Shown here: piece by piece, positions 17,466 through 25,112 of the stretch | Layout: each line of letters starts with the position of its first letter | How positions within the stretch are numbered: the stretch's first letter is position 1 | Source of the DNA: Bacteroidales bacterium UBA3743 | Lineage (GTDB): Bacteria; Bacteroidota; Bacteroidia; Bacteroidales; Paludibacteraceae | DNA length: 49,402 bases | Direction of reading: 5' to 3' | Assembly: GCA_002371265.1 (NCBI GenBank) | Contig: DFGT01000020.1 | Coordinates: 1-49,402 of the forward strand | Translations under genes and position numbers: made by a program | The notes under the pieces: model-generated | Databases searched by the model: none | What the model saw: only the letters and a program-made list of their open reading frames with translations | What the model was told of the DNA's origin: nothing

Positions 17466-19315
17466 AAAAATTGAAATATATATATACGTTATTGATAGCA
17501 ATGCTATTGGGTGTCATCTCATTTGCCTGTACCGACGAGGATGAAATGGAGCAGGATAAAAATGGAGATGACACGACAGATGTGCGTGGAGGTGAATTTG
17601 TCACTACTACGATCACGGTTTCTACTGCAGCCCCAAATTTATCGGTTGGTCTTGAGGGTACGCGAGCTGGTAATGACAACGCTAATATAGAGCATGACCA
17701 GACAGAGAATGGAGGCCGATTCCAAAATATAATTGTTGTGGTGACCAATGATAAGGATTCTGTATATGCGATTCATTGCAACAAATGGTATGGAGATCGT
17801 CCGACGTCGACAGGAGTAAAACAATATGAGGTGATATTCCCGGATGTACAAATTTACACAACCAACGGTGCCAAGGCCAAGGTTTATGCATTTGGAAATG
17901 TGGATATGGACAGATGGAATACGATAAACGGGTATACGGTAGAAGCGACAAGAAAAGTGATCAGCCAATATGCTGAGATAAATAATTTGATAAATGCAAC
18001 TCTTAGTGTTGATGATACCGACATTTATAATATAAGGTTTGTGCCTGAATCTGGAAACTATAAAGTTGGTAACGATAAAGTTAAAGTGACAACCAAATGC
18101 ACAGGAATGCCCGTTAACGGAACAGCAGATGCTGAGGTAAAGAAGGGAGCTACAAAATTTTCAGTCCACATGAGACGTGTCTGTGCCCGTCTGCAGGTGA
18201 CTTTCAGAAACTTTACAGGAACATATAAGGATTATGAATCCAAGAAAAGTTTGCCCAATAATATCTATGTAGACGAATTTGTCATAAAGAAAGTGCTTGC
18301 GAAAAAAACAAACTATTTTCATGATAGTGTGGCAAAAGGAAATAATTACACTCCTTCTGAGACTGATGCTGTAGATTTCAATATTCTAAATGCATTAGGA
18401 GGCTCAAAGACAAATGATCATAAAATCAACAAGATAGTGAATGGTGATGATCTTGTTGTCTCTATGTATGTGTTTGAGAATAAAAAAGGGACAGGAGACG
18501 CTTACACATACAATTTGAAGGTTGACAGAGGTAAGAATTTGGGATTAAAGACAACCGTCATTGATCCTGAAAATGCGTATGTGATTTGGAATAATGAGAA
18601 ATTGCATTCGATTGCTTATGATGGCACGAAGATATGTTCGTCAAGAATGCAGGACTCTAAGGATGAAATCCCTTATGAGGATCAAGTTTTTTGGAGGTTG
18701 GAAAATGCTACAGATGCGAAAATATCGGGAACAAATGACAAAGTTTGTATGCTTCGTCATTTCCAGATTAATACGGCTAATGATGCTCATGTGGATAATG
18801 GAATGGTATATTTTAAGCAACAAACTGCACCTAAGTGGAGCTGGAGTGCACCATATGAAAATATAGATGGATCTCCCACTTCGAATAAGTCTTCAAGTCA
18901 ATATGTACATTTTAAACTAGACAATCCTAATGCAAAAGAGTCAAAATATACAATGAATCTTTTGAAAACACATACTCAAACAAATGATTATTGGGAAACA
19001 TATTTGTGGTTATTCTTGAGATATAATTTGTTGACAATAAGTGATGATGATAAATTGTCAAAACAACGATCTGAAATACAGGCATCTTCTCGTCTTGGCA
19101 ACTACGATTGGACCCTCTATGCCAAATATATTATAAAGTCAGGTCAATTTGGAGAAGGTAAAGATGATGATGTAACTCAATATAAAAAAATCACACGAAA
19201 CAGTAGTTATTCCATGGATTTCTCTGTGATGCCAAACTATGAAATGAAACAGGAGTTGCTTGTGAATTGTGTGAGAGATCAGAAGACAATCTCTTGGGAG
19301 TCGGTGGATAGATAA
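17462..19315 (+). CDS. Large fimbrial-cluster lipoprotein
   Basis: The 617-residue product begins MKKLKYIYTLLIAMLLGVIS and has a lipoprotein cysteine followed by TDEDEMEQDK. GLEGTRAGND repeats the Thr-Arg-Ala theme of the cluster near residue 63, and GGRFQNIIVVVTND plus VHMRRVCARLQVTFRNFTG are fimbrillin-like strand regions. The protein is larger than the shaft-type pilins and has no recognisable C-terminal adhesin domain. From order and size it may be a tip or near-tip subunit. It is coupled by a 4-base overlap to the preceding gene and followed by the FISUMP gene after 47 bases. Confidence 0.72.
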   Translation: MKKLKYIYTLLIAMLLGVISFACTDEDEMEQDKNGDDTTDVRGGEFVTTTITVSTAAPNLSVGLEGTRAGNDNANIEHDQTENGGRFQNIIVVVTNDKDSVYAIHCNKWYGDRPTSTGVKQYEVIFPDVQIYTTNGAKAKVYAFGNVDMDRWNTINGYTVEATRKVISQYAEINNLINATLSVDDTDIYNIRFVPESGNYKVGNDKVKVTTKCTGMPVNGTADAEVKKGATKFSVHMRRVCARLQVTFRNFTGTYKDYESKKSLPNNIYVDEFVIKKVLAKKTNYFHDSVAKGNNYTPSETDAVDFNILNALGGSKTNDHKINKIVNGDDLVVSMYVFENKKGTGDAYTYNLKVDRGKNLGLKTTVIDPENAYVIWNNEKLHSIAYDGTKICSSRMQDSKDEIPYEDQVFWRLENATDAKISGTNDKVCMLRHFQINTANDAHVDNGMVYFKQQTAPKWSWSAPYENIDGSPTSNKSSSQYVHFKLDNPNAKESKYTMNLLKTHTQTNDYWETYLWLFLRYNLLTISDDDKLSKQRSEIQASSRLGNYDWTLYAKYIIKSGQFGEGKDDDVTQYKKITRNSSYSMDFSVMPNYEMKQELLVNCVRDQKTISWESVDR

Positions 19316-19362
19316 ATATAAATGCTGAATATGCAGTGCATGTATTCATAAAATTTAGAATA

Positions 19363-21297
19363 ATGAAGCGTTTATTATACATACTAAATATACTTTTAGC
19401 AATGCTCATCTTTGTGTCGTGCGAAGAAGAGAGTGCCTTTATGCCAAGTGATAATGTGCCATGCTACACTATCTTGGTGTCGACTGACGATACACCTTCC
19501 ACTCGTGCTCACTATGAAGAAAACGGAGAAAAGATTGTTGTAAGTTGGGATAAAGGAGATAGAATTAAACTCAAAAACGCAAATGGAGAGTATGATTTTA
19601 TCTTTAGAAAAATGGTTGGCAATGATGGAGAGTTTTTCCATTATGGCGAGATTCCAGATTCTGCTTCATGGTCGGGCACTGTCTCTTATGGAAATCCATT
19701 GAATGAAAATTTGTATGTTCAGACTCAAGAGAAAAATAACAAATGTTGTGAGTATTTGGTAGGTGAGGCCACGAGAATTGTGTTAAAAAGAAACAGTAAG
19801 CCAACAGTCTCTCTTTTGCCGGCTAAATTAGGGGACCAGGATATGAGTCTACTTCATATCCAGACGACGTCGCCAGGAATGTTTATCGGAACTTCACAGT
19901 TGAAGATAAAGGGTTTGGACAAGGCAGATAAAAACAAAGAATATTTGGTCAACTTAGGATCGGATCCGAGATATGTGTTTGCTGATCAAGGTGACAAATT
20001 AGATATTTATGTTGCTGTGCCTGCAGGTTTTTCAATCAATAATAACCAAAAACTTGAGTTTTATTTTTACGCCTATAATGAAGAAACAGGTACAACAGAA
20101 GGTGGTGATGAGTATCGCTACAACATGAAATGTACTAGAAATATATCGGTCAGCAAAAATGAAGTGCTCAAGATGCCATTGCCAGACAGAGCAAAGAGTA
20201 TTCTTCATATTACTGGAAAAGCTCCTGGAGAGATTCCTGCAGGATCTATGTTGATAATAGAGGGTTGGAAACAGGAGGCAAAAGAGTTGTTCCCTGTACA
20301 GGTTGATAAGGATGGGGATATAGATATGTATGTTACTATGCCAGATTTGGCTAAGATTACAAATGAAACTGATCTTAGAATCTATATCTATGCTTATGAT
20401 AATGTGACAGGTAAGTGGGAGACAGGAGATGAGTATCACTACTATTTTGAATATCCAGGAGCAAGCAGCAGCTCGATTGTGAACATACAATTGCCTGATC
20501 AGCCTACCCATACAGCCATCCAGTTGGGAGTAAGTGTTAAGTGGGCAACAATGAATATCGGAGCAACGTCGGATCAACCAGGCAAGGAAAGCTACGGTGG
20601 TTATTTCCCTTGGGGAACTGTGGAAGAAGATTATCAAATTGGTTGGAACAATCAGAGTGTGACTTATTTCGCAAACAAGGGTGCAAATGATATCGCTGAC
20701 TTCTTCCCTTATGATCGAAGCAACATGACTGGGTTCCAAGGTTTATACAAGGAATATCAAGGAAGAAAATACGGTGATGCTGCCACATATCATTGGGGAG
20801 AAGGATGGGTTACACCTAACTTGATTCAGATGCGTGAACTATTTGATCTTATTGTCGCTTCAAGAGACAGAGGAAAGCAATTCACAGATTGGGTAAGCTG
20901 GAAAAATTGGCAGGCAAAACCAAGTGGACAGCGACCTACTGATAATGGTTGGTGGGTTTATGGTAGGGGTAGCTATAGTGACAAAAAAATATGGCTTCCA
21001 GCTGCTGGACATATACATAACGATAGAGCCAGCAGGAATAATGATAGCCCGGCAAGTAGTGATGGATATCTTGGTGTATATATGACGTCAATGCCTAATC
21101 CAAATAGCTATAGCGCTTCATACAATTTGTTCTTTGATGGACATAGTGGAGATTCAAGATTAGGAGATTATGCTTATGAAGATGTCGTTTTGCCATCAAA
21201 TCCGTATGAAACATATAATGGCAAGTTTGACGGTAATTATTTTGAGTGTTGGCGACACCATAGTACGAGTGTCCGTCCAATAAGGAAATCGAATTGA
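19363..21297 (+). CDS. Fimbrillin-like lipoprotein with C-terminal FISUMP domain
   Basis: From the ATG at 19363 the product is 644 residues (a frame to 19336 adds nine unlikely residues). A lipobox ends IFVSCEEESA. The N-terminal half carries DDTPSTRAHYEENGEKIVVS, matching the fimbrillin-type strand and Arg site, then two repeated beta modules each containing a YNxETG/YDNVTG motif. From about residue 425 the sequence QLGVSVKWATMNIGA, YFPWGT, WVTPN and final TSVRPIR matches the Fibrobacter succinogenes major domain (FISUMP), a C-type-lectin-like fold common on Bacteroidota surface proteins. As the last, largest gene of the operon it is the best candidate for the pilus tip adhesin. Confidence 0.82.
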   Translation: MKRLLYILNILLAMLIFVSCEEESAFMPSDNVPCYTILVSTDDTPSTRAHYEENGEKIVVSWDKGDRIKLKNANGEYDFIFRKMVGNDGEFFHYGEIPDSASWSGTVSYGNPLNENLYVQTQEKNNKCCEYLVGEATRIVLKRNSKPTVSLLPAKLGDQDMSLLHIQTTSPGMFIGTSQLKIKGLDKADKNKEYLVNLGSDPRYVFADQGDKLDIYVAVPAGFSINNNQKLEFYFYAYNEETGTTEGGDEYRYNMKCTRNISVSKNEVLKMPLPDRAKSILHITGKAPGEIPAGSMLIIEGWKQEAKELFPVQVDKDGDIDMYVTMPDLAKITNETDLRIYIYAYDNVTGKWETGDEYHYYFEYPGASSSSIVNIQLPDQPTHTAIQLGVSVKWATMNIGATSDQPGKESYGGYFPWGTVEEDYQIGWNNQSVTYFANKGANDIADFFPYDRSNMTGFQGLYKEYQGRKYGDAATYHWGEGWVTPNLIQMRELFDLIVASRDRGKQFTDWVSWKNWQAKPSGQRPTDNGWWVYGRGSYSDKKIWLPAAGHIHNDRASRNNDSPASSDGYLGVYMTSMPNPNSYSASYNLFFDGHSGDSRLGDYAYEDVVLPSNPYETYNGKFDGNYFECWRHHSTSVRPIRKSN

Positions 21298-21430
21298 TAA
21301 GAAAAGAGGATAAATCAAAAGAGGAAGCATCGTGACCTTATAGGTTTTGATACTCACTTTTTTATTGCTGATATAGACGGATTTTAATCATAAAGTGAGC
21401 ATAAAAATTGTTTTTGCCTCAACCTTTTGA

Positions 21431-21438
21431 TATTTTTG
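21431..21438 (+). promoter_or_regulatory. Promoter of the gene at 21669
   Basis: TATTTTTG is an exact -7 match with a TTG 20 bases upstream (21408-21410). It implies a leader of about 225 bases that includes the repeat at 21522-21598. Confidence 0.5.
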
Positions 21439-21521
21439 CAGATGTGAATAAGGAAGCTGTTTGTTTAATTCACAAAGATTACATATGATTGAAATTCATT
21501 GCATAAAGCAAAAAATAATAA

Positions 21522-21598
21522 GTGCTCGCCTACGGTTCGCACTAGAGAGGAGGGGTTAGGGCCAATATCTATCAAACATGGGCCCTTAACAATCCTCA
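21522..21598 (-). repeat. Solo copy of the GAGGATTGTTAAGG repeat family
   Basis: This copy reads gtgctcgcctacggttcgcac at its left end and taacaatcctca at its right, with GGGCC and GGCCC arms around a 17-base centre (caatatctatcaaacat region). The same sequence, reversed, occurs at 47781-47854, and diverged copies occur at 49056 and 49341. The interval 21298-21668 holds this element and a promoter and no gene. Confidence 0.85.
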
Positions 21599-21668
21599 AA
21601 CTTTATAGCTGAATTATATAATTAAACAGCTTCTAAAATTAAATGTGAAAAATTCAAATTTGTATAAA

Positions 21669-22484
21669 ATGAAGAGGTGTTTTTTTCTTTTGATTGTCTT
21701 CATGACGTGTATGTTTGCATCAGCACAGGATACAATCAGATTTCGCAATGGAAGGGTTGAGGCTGCTAAAGTGGCGGAAGTGGGATTAGGCAAGGTAAAA
21801 TACAAGAAATTCAATAATCCGGACGGTCCATTGTTTTTGCTTAATGAGGATGAGGTGGAGTCTATCAAGTTTCAGAATGGCGACGTGGAGGTGTTTGATT
21901 CTATTCCACAGGAAAATTTAGTATCACCGCAAAGAAAACATGTGGTGGTGAAGGCTGGTCCGGTATATGTGGAAAGAGTGAAATCTGTGAACCTGGAAGA
22001 AAAGACAGAAAAGGATGTTGACACAAAGGAGGTCGTGTCACGTCATATGAACTCAGCCAAATATCCGTTGGCATACCGTAAGAATTCTCCATCTTTGCTT
22101 GTTTTCAACTCCGAATACATTTCAGAACAGGAGGCGTATGAAACACTTGGGCATGATTATGATGTGTTCCGTGAAAATGTTCGTTGCTACCGCACAGGAC
22201 GTGTGATGTGGGTTGCGGGAGCTGCTTTGGTGTTTGTCTCCGGACCTATTGCGATTGGGGCAGCGATCAACGATTCTCATGCCGCCAGACGTGTCTCGTT
22301 GACTGCATTATGTTCTGGATCTGTCTTGTTCTCTGTAGGAATGGTGAAATTTGTGACTGGCAAAAGAATTTCCAAAAATGTGTTGAGAGAGTATAATTTC
22401 GAATATAACTCAAAAAATCAAAATGTGTCTGAATTGAAATTCGGTTTGACTGGAAATGGAGTAGGGGTGAATCTGACTTTTTAA
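21669..22484 (+). CDS. Secreted/membrane protein of unknown function
   Basis: From the ATG at 21669 (a GTG at 21645 would add eight residues) the product has 271 residues. It has a signal peptide MKRCFFLLIVFMTCMFASAQ, then a beta-rich N-terminal region (DTIRFRNGRVEAAKVAEVG...) of a kind common in Bacteroidota, in which short strands contain phrases such as DEVESIKFQNG. Two hydrophobic segments lie near residues 177-200 and 210-230. I recognise no enzymatic motif. It stands alone between a promoter and a terminator, so context gives no clue to function. Confidence 0.75.
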   Translation: MKRCFFLLIVFMTCMFASAQDTIRFRNGRVEAAKVAEVGLGKVKYKKFNNPDGPLFLLNEDEVESIKFQNGDVEVFDSIPQENLVSPQRKHVVVKAGPVYVERVKSVNLEEKTEKDVDTKEVVSRHMNSAKYPLAYRKNSPSLLVFNSEYISEQEAYETLGHDYDVFRENVRCYRTGRVMWVAGAALVFVSGPIAIGAAINDSHAARRVSLTALCSGSVLFSVGMVKFVTGKRISKNVLREYNFEYNSKNQNVSELKFGLTGNGVGVNLTF

Positions 22485-22492
22485 AGGCGAAA

Positions 22493-22562
22493 GACGAAAG
22501 ACGAAAGACGAAAGACGAAAGACGAAAGACGAAAGACGAAAGACGAAAGACGAAAGACGAAA
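22493..22562 (+). repeat. Ten perfect GACGAAA heptamers
   Basis: The 7-bp unit is repeated ten times without error, preceded by one degenerate unit (gcgaaa at 22487-22492). It begins nine bases after the stop codon and runs into the terminator stem. Such perfect arrays are prone to slippage, so copy number likely varies between strains. Confidence 0.97.
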
Positions 22563-22588
22563 AAAGACGTGATTGCTCACGTCTTTTT
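22561..22588. terminator. Bidirectional intrinsic terminator
   Basis: Stem AAAAAGACGTGA (22561-22572) pairs perfectly with TCACGTCTTTTT (22577-22588) over a TTGC loop. It lies between convergent genes and can serve both. Confidence 0.88.
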
Positions 22589-22626
22589 CGTCTTATTTAA
22601 TAGCTATAAGCCATCTGCCATTATCA

Positions 22627-23436
22627 TCAAGAATATTTTTCAAGAATTTCAGCGTTCCATTTCTTTCTCTCCTCATCGAATATCCATCCCCACTTGTTGA
22701 AATATTTGATCATGTTTTTCATATGGATCAGAAGCATTTTGTTGCTTTTGTATGAAGCCGCGCAGTGTTTGTGTGTTACCACAGCTCCCGGCCAGAACAT
22801 GGTGCGGAAATGTTTGTGCATGCGACGTGTGATGTCGATGTCTTCGGGATAAAGGAAGAATCTTTCGTCGAACAGTCCTACAGTGTCGAAACATTTCACA
22901 CGGAAAAACATAAAGCATCCGTGATGGTAAGGAATGTTCATTTCATGTTTGTGGTCGTTGAACTTCAGCAGATATTTGTAGTTCATCTTCTCTCCCCAGC
23001 TGTTGGGAAGGAAACGACGGAATATCAGGTTGGCAGGAGTAGGGAGCATACGCACTGTGTATTGCTGCTCTCCATTTGGATAAAGTACGTTTGGCTGCAC
23101 CATCGCCACGTCTTCATTTTCCGCCATGTATTTTGTGATTGCGGGAATCACACCTGTATTGAAGTAAACGTCCGCATTGATCACAAGATGATAGTCCGAA
23201 CCGCAAGCGATGGCTTTTCTTATGGCTGCGTTGTGACCGCCTCCGTAGCCGAGATTCTTGCCGTTGAAGAAGTACTCCACATTCGATAGCCCTTCGCAGA
23301 ACGAACGTAAATCGTCGGATGGAGAATTGTCGGAAATGTACACATAATCAATGCCGTCTGCCAACATTGAGTCTATGCACTTCTTCAATTCCTTGCGTTC
23401 AGTTATGTAGGTTACAATCGATGCTGTAAGTTTCAT
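22627..23436 (-). CDS. Family 2 glycosyltransferase (rhamnosyltransferase-like)
   Basis: The 269-residue cytoplasmic enzyme has the GT-A fold signature of family 2: SIVTYITERKELKKCIDSML at the start, YISDNSPSDD for nucleotide binding, GKNLGYGGGHNAAI, VINADVYF at the DxD position and GLFDERFFLYPEDIDITRR, the ED-x-D motif seen in WbbL-like rhamnosyltransferases. No membrane segment is seen. It probably adds a sugar to a polysaccharide or glycolipid; donor and acceptor cannot be told. No other polysaccharide genes surround it, so it is an isolated single-gene unit. Confidence 0.88.
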   Translation of the reverse strand: MKLTASIVTYITERKELKKCIDSMLADGIDYVYISDNSPSDDLRSFCEGLSNVEYFFNGKNLGYGGGHNAAIRKAIACGSDYHLVINADVYFNTGVIPAITKYMAENEDVAMVQPNVLYPNGEQQYTVRMLPTPANLIFRRFLPNSWGEKMNYKYLLKFNDHKHEMNIPYHHGCFMFFRVKCFDTVGLFDERFFLYPEDIDITRRMHKHFRTMFWPGAVVTHKHCAASYKSNKMLLIHMKNMIKYFNKWGWIFDEERKKWNAEILEKYS

Positions 23437-23507
23437 TTCTATTTACTGCAATGTACGAAAGCAGTTAATATTATCTCCTTTTTGAGCCACGTACTTTTTG
23501 CAAGACG

Positions 23508-23515
23508 CAAATATA
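23508..23515 (-). promoter_or_regulatory. -7 element of the glycosyltransferase gene
   Basis: On the minus strand TATATTTG is an exact TAnnTTTG match about 72 bases upstream of the ATG at 23436. Confidence 0.5.
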
Positions 23516-23553
23516 GCATAATTTTCCGATTTTCCCGATACTTTGGAATAAAA

Positions 23554-24189
23554 CTACAAAGACAATTTGAATTTTCTGTCGACGAAAGTGTAGTCCAACA
23601 CTCCGAATCTAACGAGTTTCGCTATCAGTTTTTGCACATCACGTCTGTCGATGCTGTGTGATTTAGCGAATTTGTTGATTGAGAAACAGTCGTTTTCGAT
23701 GCAATTTAGGAGATCTTTCTCTGTGTCGGTAAACTCAATGGTCACACCATATTGCATTCCTCCCTGCTGCCACATTTCAAGGTGGATGGCGGTGGCTTGG
23801 ATGTTTTCATCCGCGATTCTCACGTATGCCCATTTGCGGTTTTCCTCGTCGATGGCGAATATAGGTTTGGTGGCCGACTCGGGGATAATCACTTCTAGCA
23901 CCGTCTTCCCGTCTACTTTATGGGGAATTATTTCAAAATCGGGATGAGGTGTGCAGTAGACGTTGGCGGCGGCTTCCGCCATATACGCTTCCTCTTCAGA
24001 GCTGACGCCGGATATTTTGCCGTTGTCTTTCACTCCGATAAGAAGGCGTCCGCCATTTGTGTTGGCGAAAGCGGAGAAACTTTTTGCTATTTTTCTTGCG
24101 TCCGAGATCTCAAATTTGAAGTCTTGGCAGACATGCTCACCCTCTTCAATCAACGAATGTATATAGTCTGCGGAATCTAGCGTTTTCAT
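23554..24189 (-). CDS. AlbA_2 (divergent AAA-4/Schlafen-like) domain protein
   Basis: The 211-residue protein has an AlbA_2 domain in its first 140 residues (EGEHVCQDFKFEISDARKIA, SFSAFANTNGGRLLIGVKDN, then YVRIADENIQAT) and a C-terminal winged-helix-like region (TDTEKDLLNCIENDCFSINK). The AlbA_2 family (Pfam PF04326) occurs in putative transcription regulators, defence proteins and Schlafen-related proteins; activity is usually unknown. No effector domain is fused. It diverges from the small RHH-tadA pair across about 97 bases, in which each direction has an exact -7 element. Confidence 0.82.
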   Translation of the reverse strand: MKTLDSADYIHSLIEEGEHVCQDFKFEISDARKIAKSFSAFANTNGGRLLIGVKDNGKISGVSSEEEAYMAEAAANVYCTPHPDFEIIPHKVDGKTVLEVIIPESATKPIFAIDEENRKWAYVRIADENIQATAIHLEMWQQGGMQYGVTIEFTDTEKDLLNCIENDCFSINKFAKSHSIDRRDVQKLIAKLVRFGVLDYTFVDRKFKLSL

Positions 24190-24211
24190 CGAATATTTTC
24201 ATTAAGCAGTA

Positions 24212-24219
24212 CAAAATTA
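24212..24219 (-). promoter_or_regulatory. -7 element of the AlbA_2 gene
   Basis: TAATTTTG on the minus strand, 22 bases before the ATG at 24189, matches TAnnTTTG exactly. Confidence 0.5.
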
Positions 24220-24251
24220 GCCAAAACGGATGATTTTTACATTTTAATTCA

Positions 24252-24259
24252 TAATTTTG
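24252..24259 (+). promoter_or_regulatory. -7 element of the RHH-tadA pair
   Basis: TAATTTTG on the plus strand, 27 bases before the ATG at 24287, matches TAnnTTTG exactly. With the minus-strand element at 24212 it forms a divergent promoter pair. Confidence 0.5.
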
Positions 24260-24286
24260 TATATCTACGACCAATAAACGGTGAGT

Positions 24287-24478
24287 ATGGCAATATCAAA
24301 ACATAAAAGTTTAATACGCGATCGGAGGGTGGTCGTGTCTTTGAATGAGAAGGAGTATGAGGCTCTTTCCAATTATTGCCGTAAACATAAGATTCAGAAA
24401 TCGGATTTTGTCAGACGCATTGTCTTTTCGGAGATAATGGCGAAGCAGTATGCCGAGGCTCCCACACTTTTTGATTAA
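24287..24478 (+). CDS. Small ribbon-helix-helix-like protein
   Basis: The 63-residue basic protein reads MAISKHKSLIRDRRVVVSLN then EKEYEALSNYCRKHKIQKSD. A short beta strand (RVVVSL) followed by two helices with the turn KSDFVRRIV is the pattern of CopG/MetJ-type DNA-binding proteins. A GTG at 24281 would add two residues. It ends eight bases before tadA, so the two are almost surely cotranscribed. A role in regulating this unit is possible but inferred only from fold and position. Confidence 0.68.
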   Translation: MAISKHKSLIRDRRVVVSLNEKEYEALSNYCRKHKIQKSDFVRRIVFSEIMAKQYAEAPTLFD

Positions 24479-24486
24479 ATTTTTCC

Positions 24487-24921
24487 ATGGCAGACGACGA
24501 GAAATATATGCAGATGGCCTTGAAGGAGGCAAAAAAGGCAATGTCAGAGGGTGAGGTCCCTATTGGTGCTGTGGTTGTATGTGCTGGCAGGGTGATAGCC
24601 TCTGCCCATAATCTGACGGAGACGTTGCATGATGTCACAGCCCATGCGGAGATGCAGGCGATAACCATGGCGGCCGACTATCTTGGTGGCAAATATTTGG
24701 CAGACTGCACGCTGTATGTCACTGTTGAGCCGTGTGTGATGTGTGCTGGAGCGTTGGGATGGAGCCAGATTTCTAGAGTCGTGTATGGCAGTAAGGATGA
24801 GAAACGAGGATTCCAGAGGTTTGCGCCAAACGCGTTGCATCCCAAAACCACCGTCACATCAGGGGTCCTTGAAAATGAATGCACAACATTAATGACGGAT
24901 TTTTTCAAAAAGAAAAGATAG
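24487..24921 (+). CDS. tadA: tRNA adenosine(34) deaminase TadA
   Basis: The 144-residue enzyme has the deaminase zinc site: HAEMQAI (His and catalytic Glu near residues 57-59) and PCVMCAGAL (the two zinc cysteines). VPIGAVVV near the N-terminus and the C-terminal RGFQRFAPNALHPKT match TadA. It converts A34 of tRNA-Arg(ACG) to inosine. The guanine deaminase-like paralog in this window (34177-34659) has different substrate-side motifs. It follows the small RHH gene by eight bases. Confidence 0.92.
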   Translation: MADDEKYMQMALKEAKKAMSEGEVPIGAVVVCAGRVIASAHNLTETLHDVTAHAEMQAITMAADYLGGKYLADCTLYVTVEPCVMCAGALGWSQISRVVYGSKDEKRGFQRFAPNALHPKTTVTSGVLENECTTLMTDFFKKKR

Positions 24922-24965
24922 AAAAACACGTAGAGACGCACGGTCGTGCGTCTCTACGTGTTTTT
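24922..24965. terminator. GAGACGC-family palindrome acting as terminator
   Basis: A 21-bp perfect stem (24922-24942 with 24945-24965) around a two-base centre carries AAAAA at the left end and TTTTT at the right. It starts right after the tadA stop and is the most complete copy of the GAGACGCAC repeat family in this window. Confidence 0.88.
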
Positions 24966-24967
24966 AA

Positions 24968-25090
24968 TCGTGCGTCTCTTTTTGTTTATTTATGGACACG
25001 TCCGTTGGTTGGATATGTTCGTTAGAGACGCACGACCGAACGAATGAGACGCACGACCGAACGAATGAGACGCACGACCGTGCGTCTCTA
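24968..25090. repeat. Array of partial GAGACGC repeats
   Basis: A half copy (tcgtgcgtctcttttt) lies at about 24968-24983. Then two identical 21-bp units, gagacgcacgaccgaacgaa plus t, lie head to tail at 25025-25045 and 25046-25066, followed by a third that closes as a palindrome gagacgcacg-ac-cgtgcgtctc at 25067-25088. The tandem units imply local expansion of the left arm. No gene is present between 24922 and 25112. Confidence 0.88.
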
Positions 25091-25112
25091 CAACAGCAAT
25101 AATGATGTGGAT

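Noticed and set aside
19363..21297. Diversity-generating retroelement target in the FISUMP domain
   Set aside because: The fold type is used by such systems, but there is no reverse transcriptase, no template repeat and no adenine-biased variable repeat in the window.
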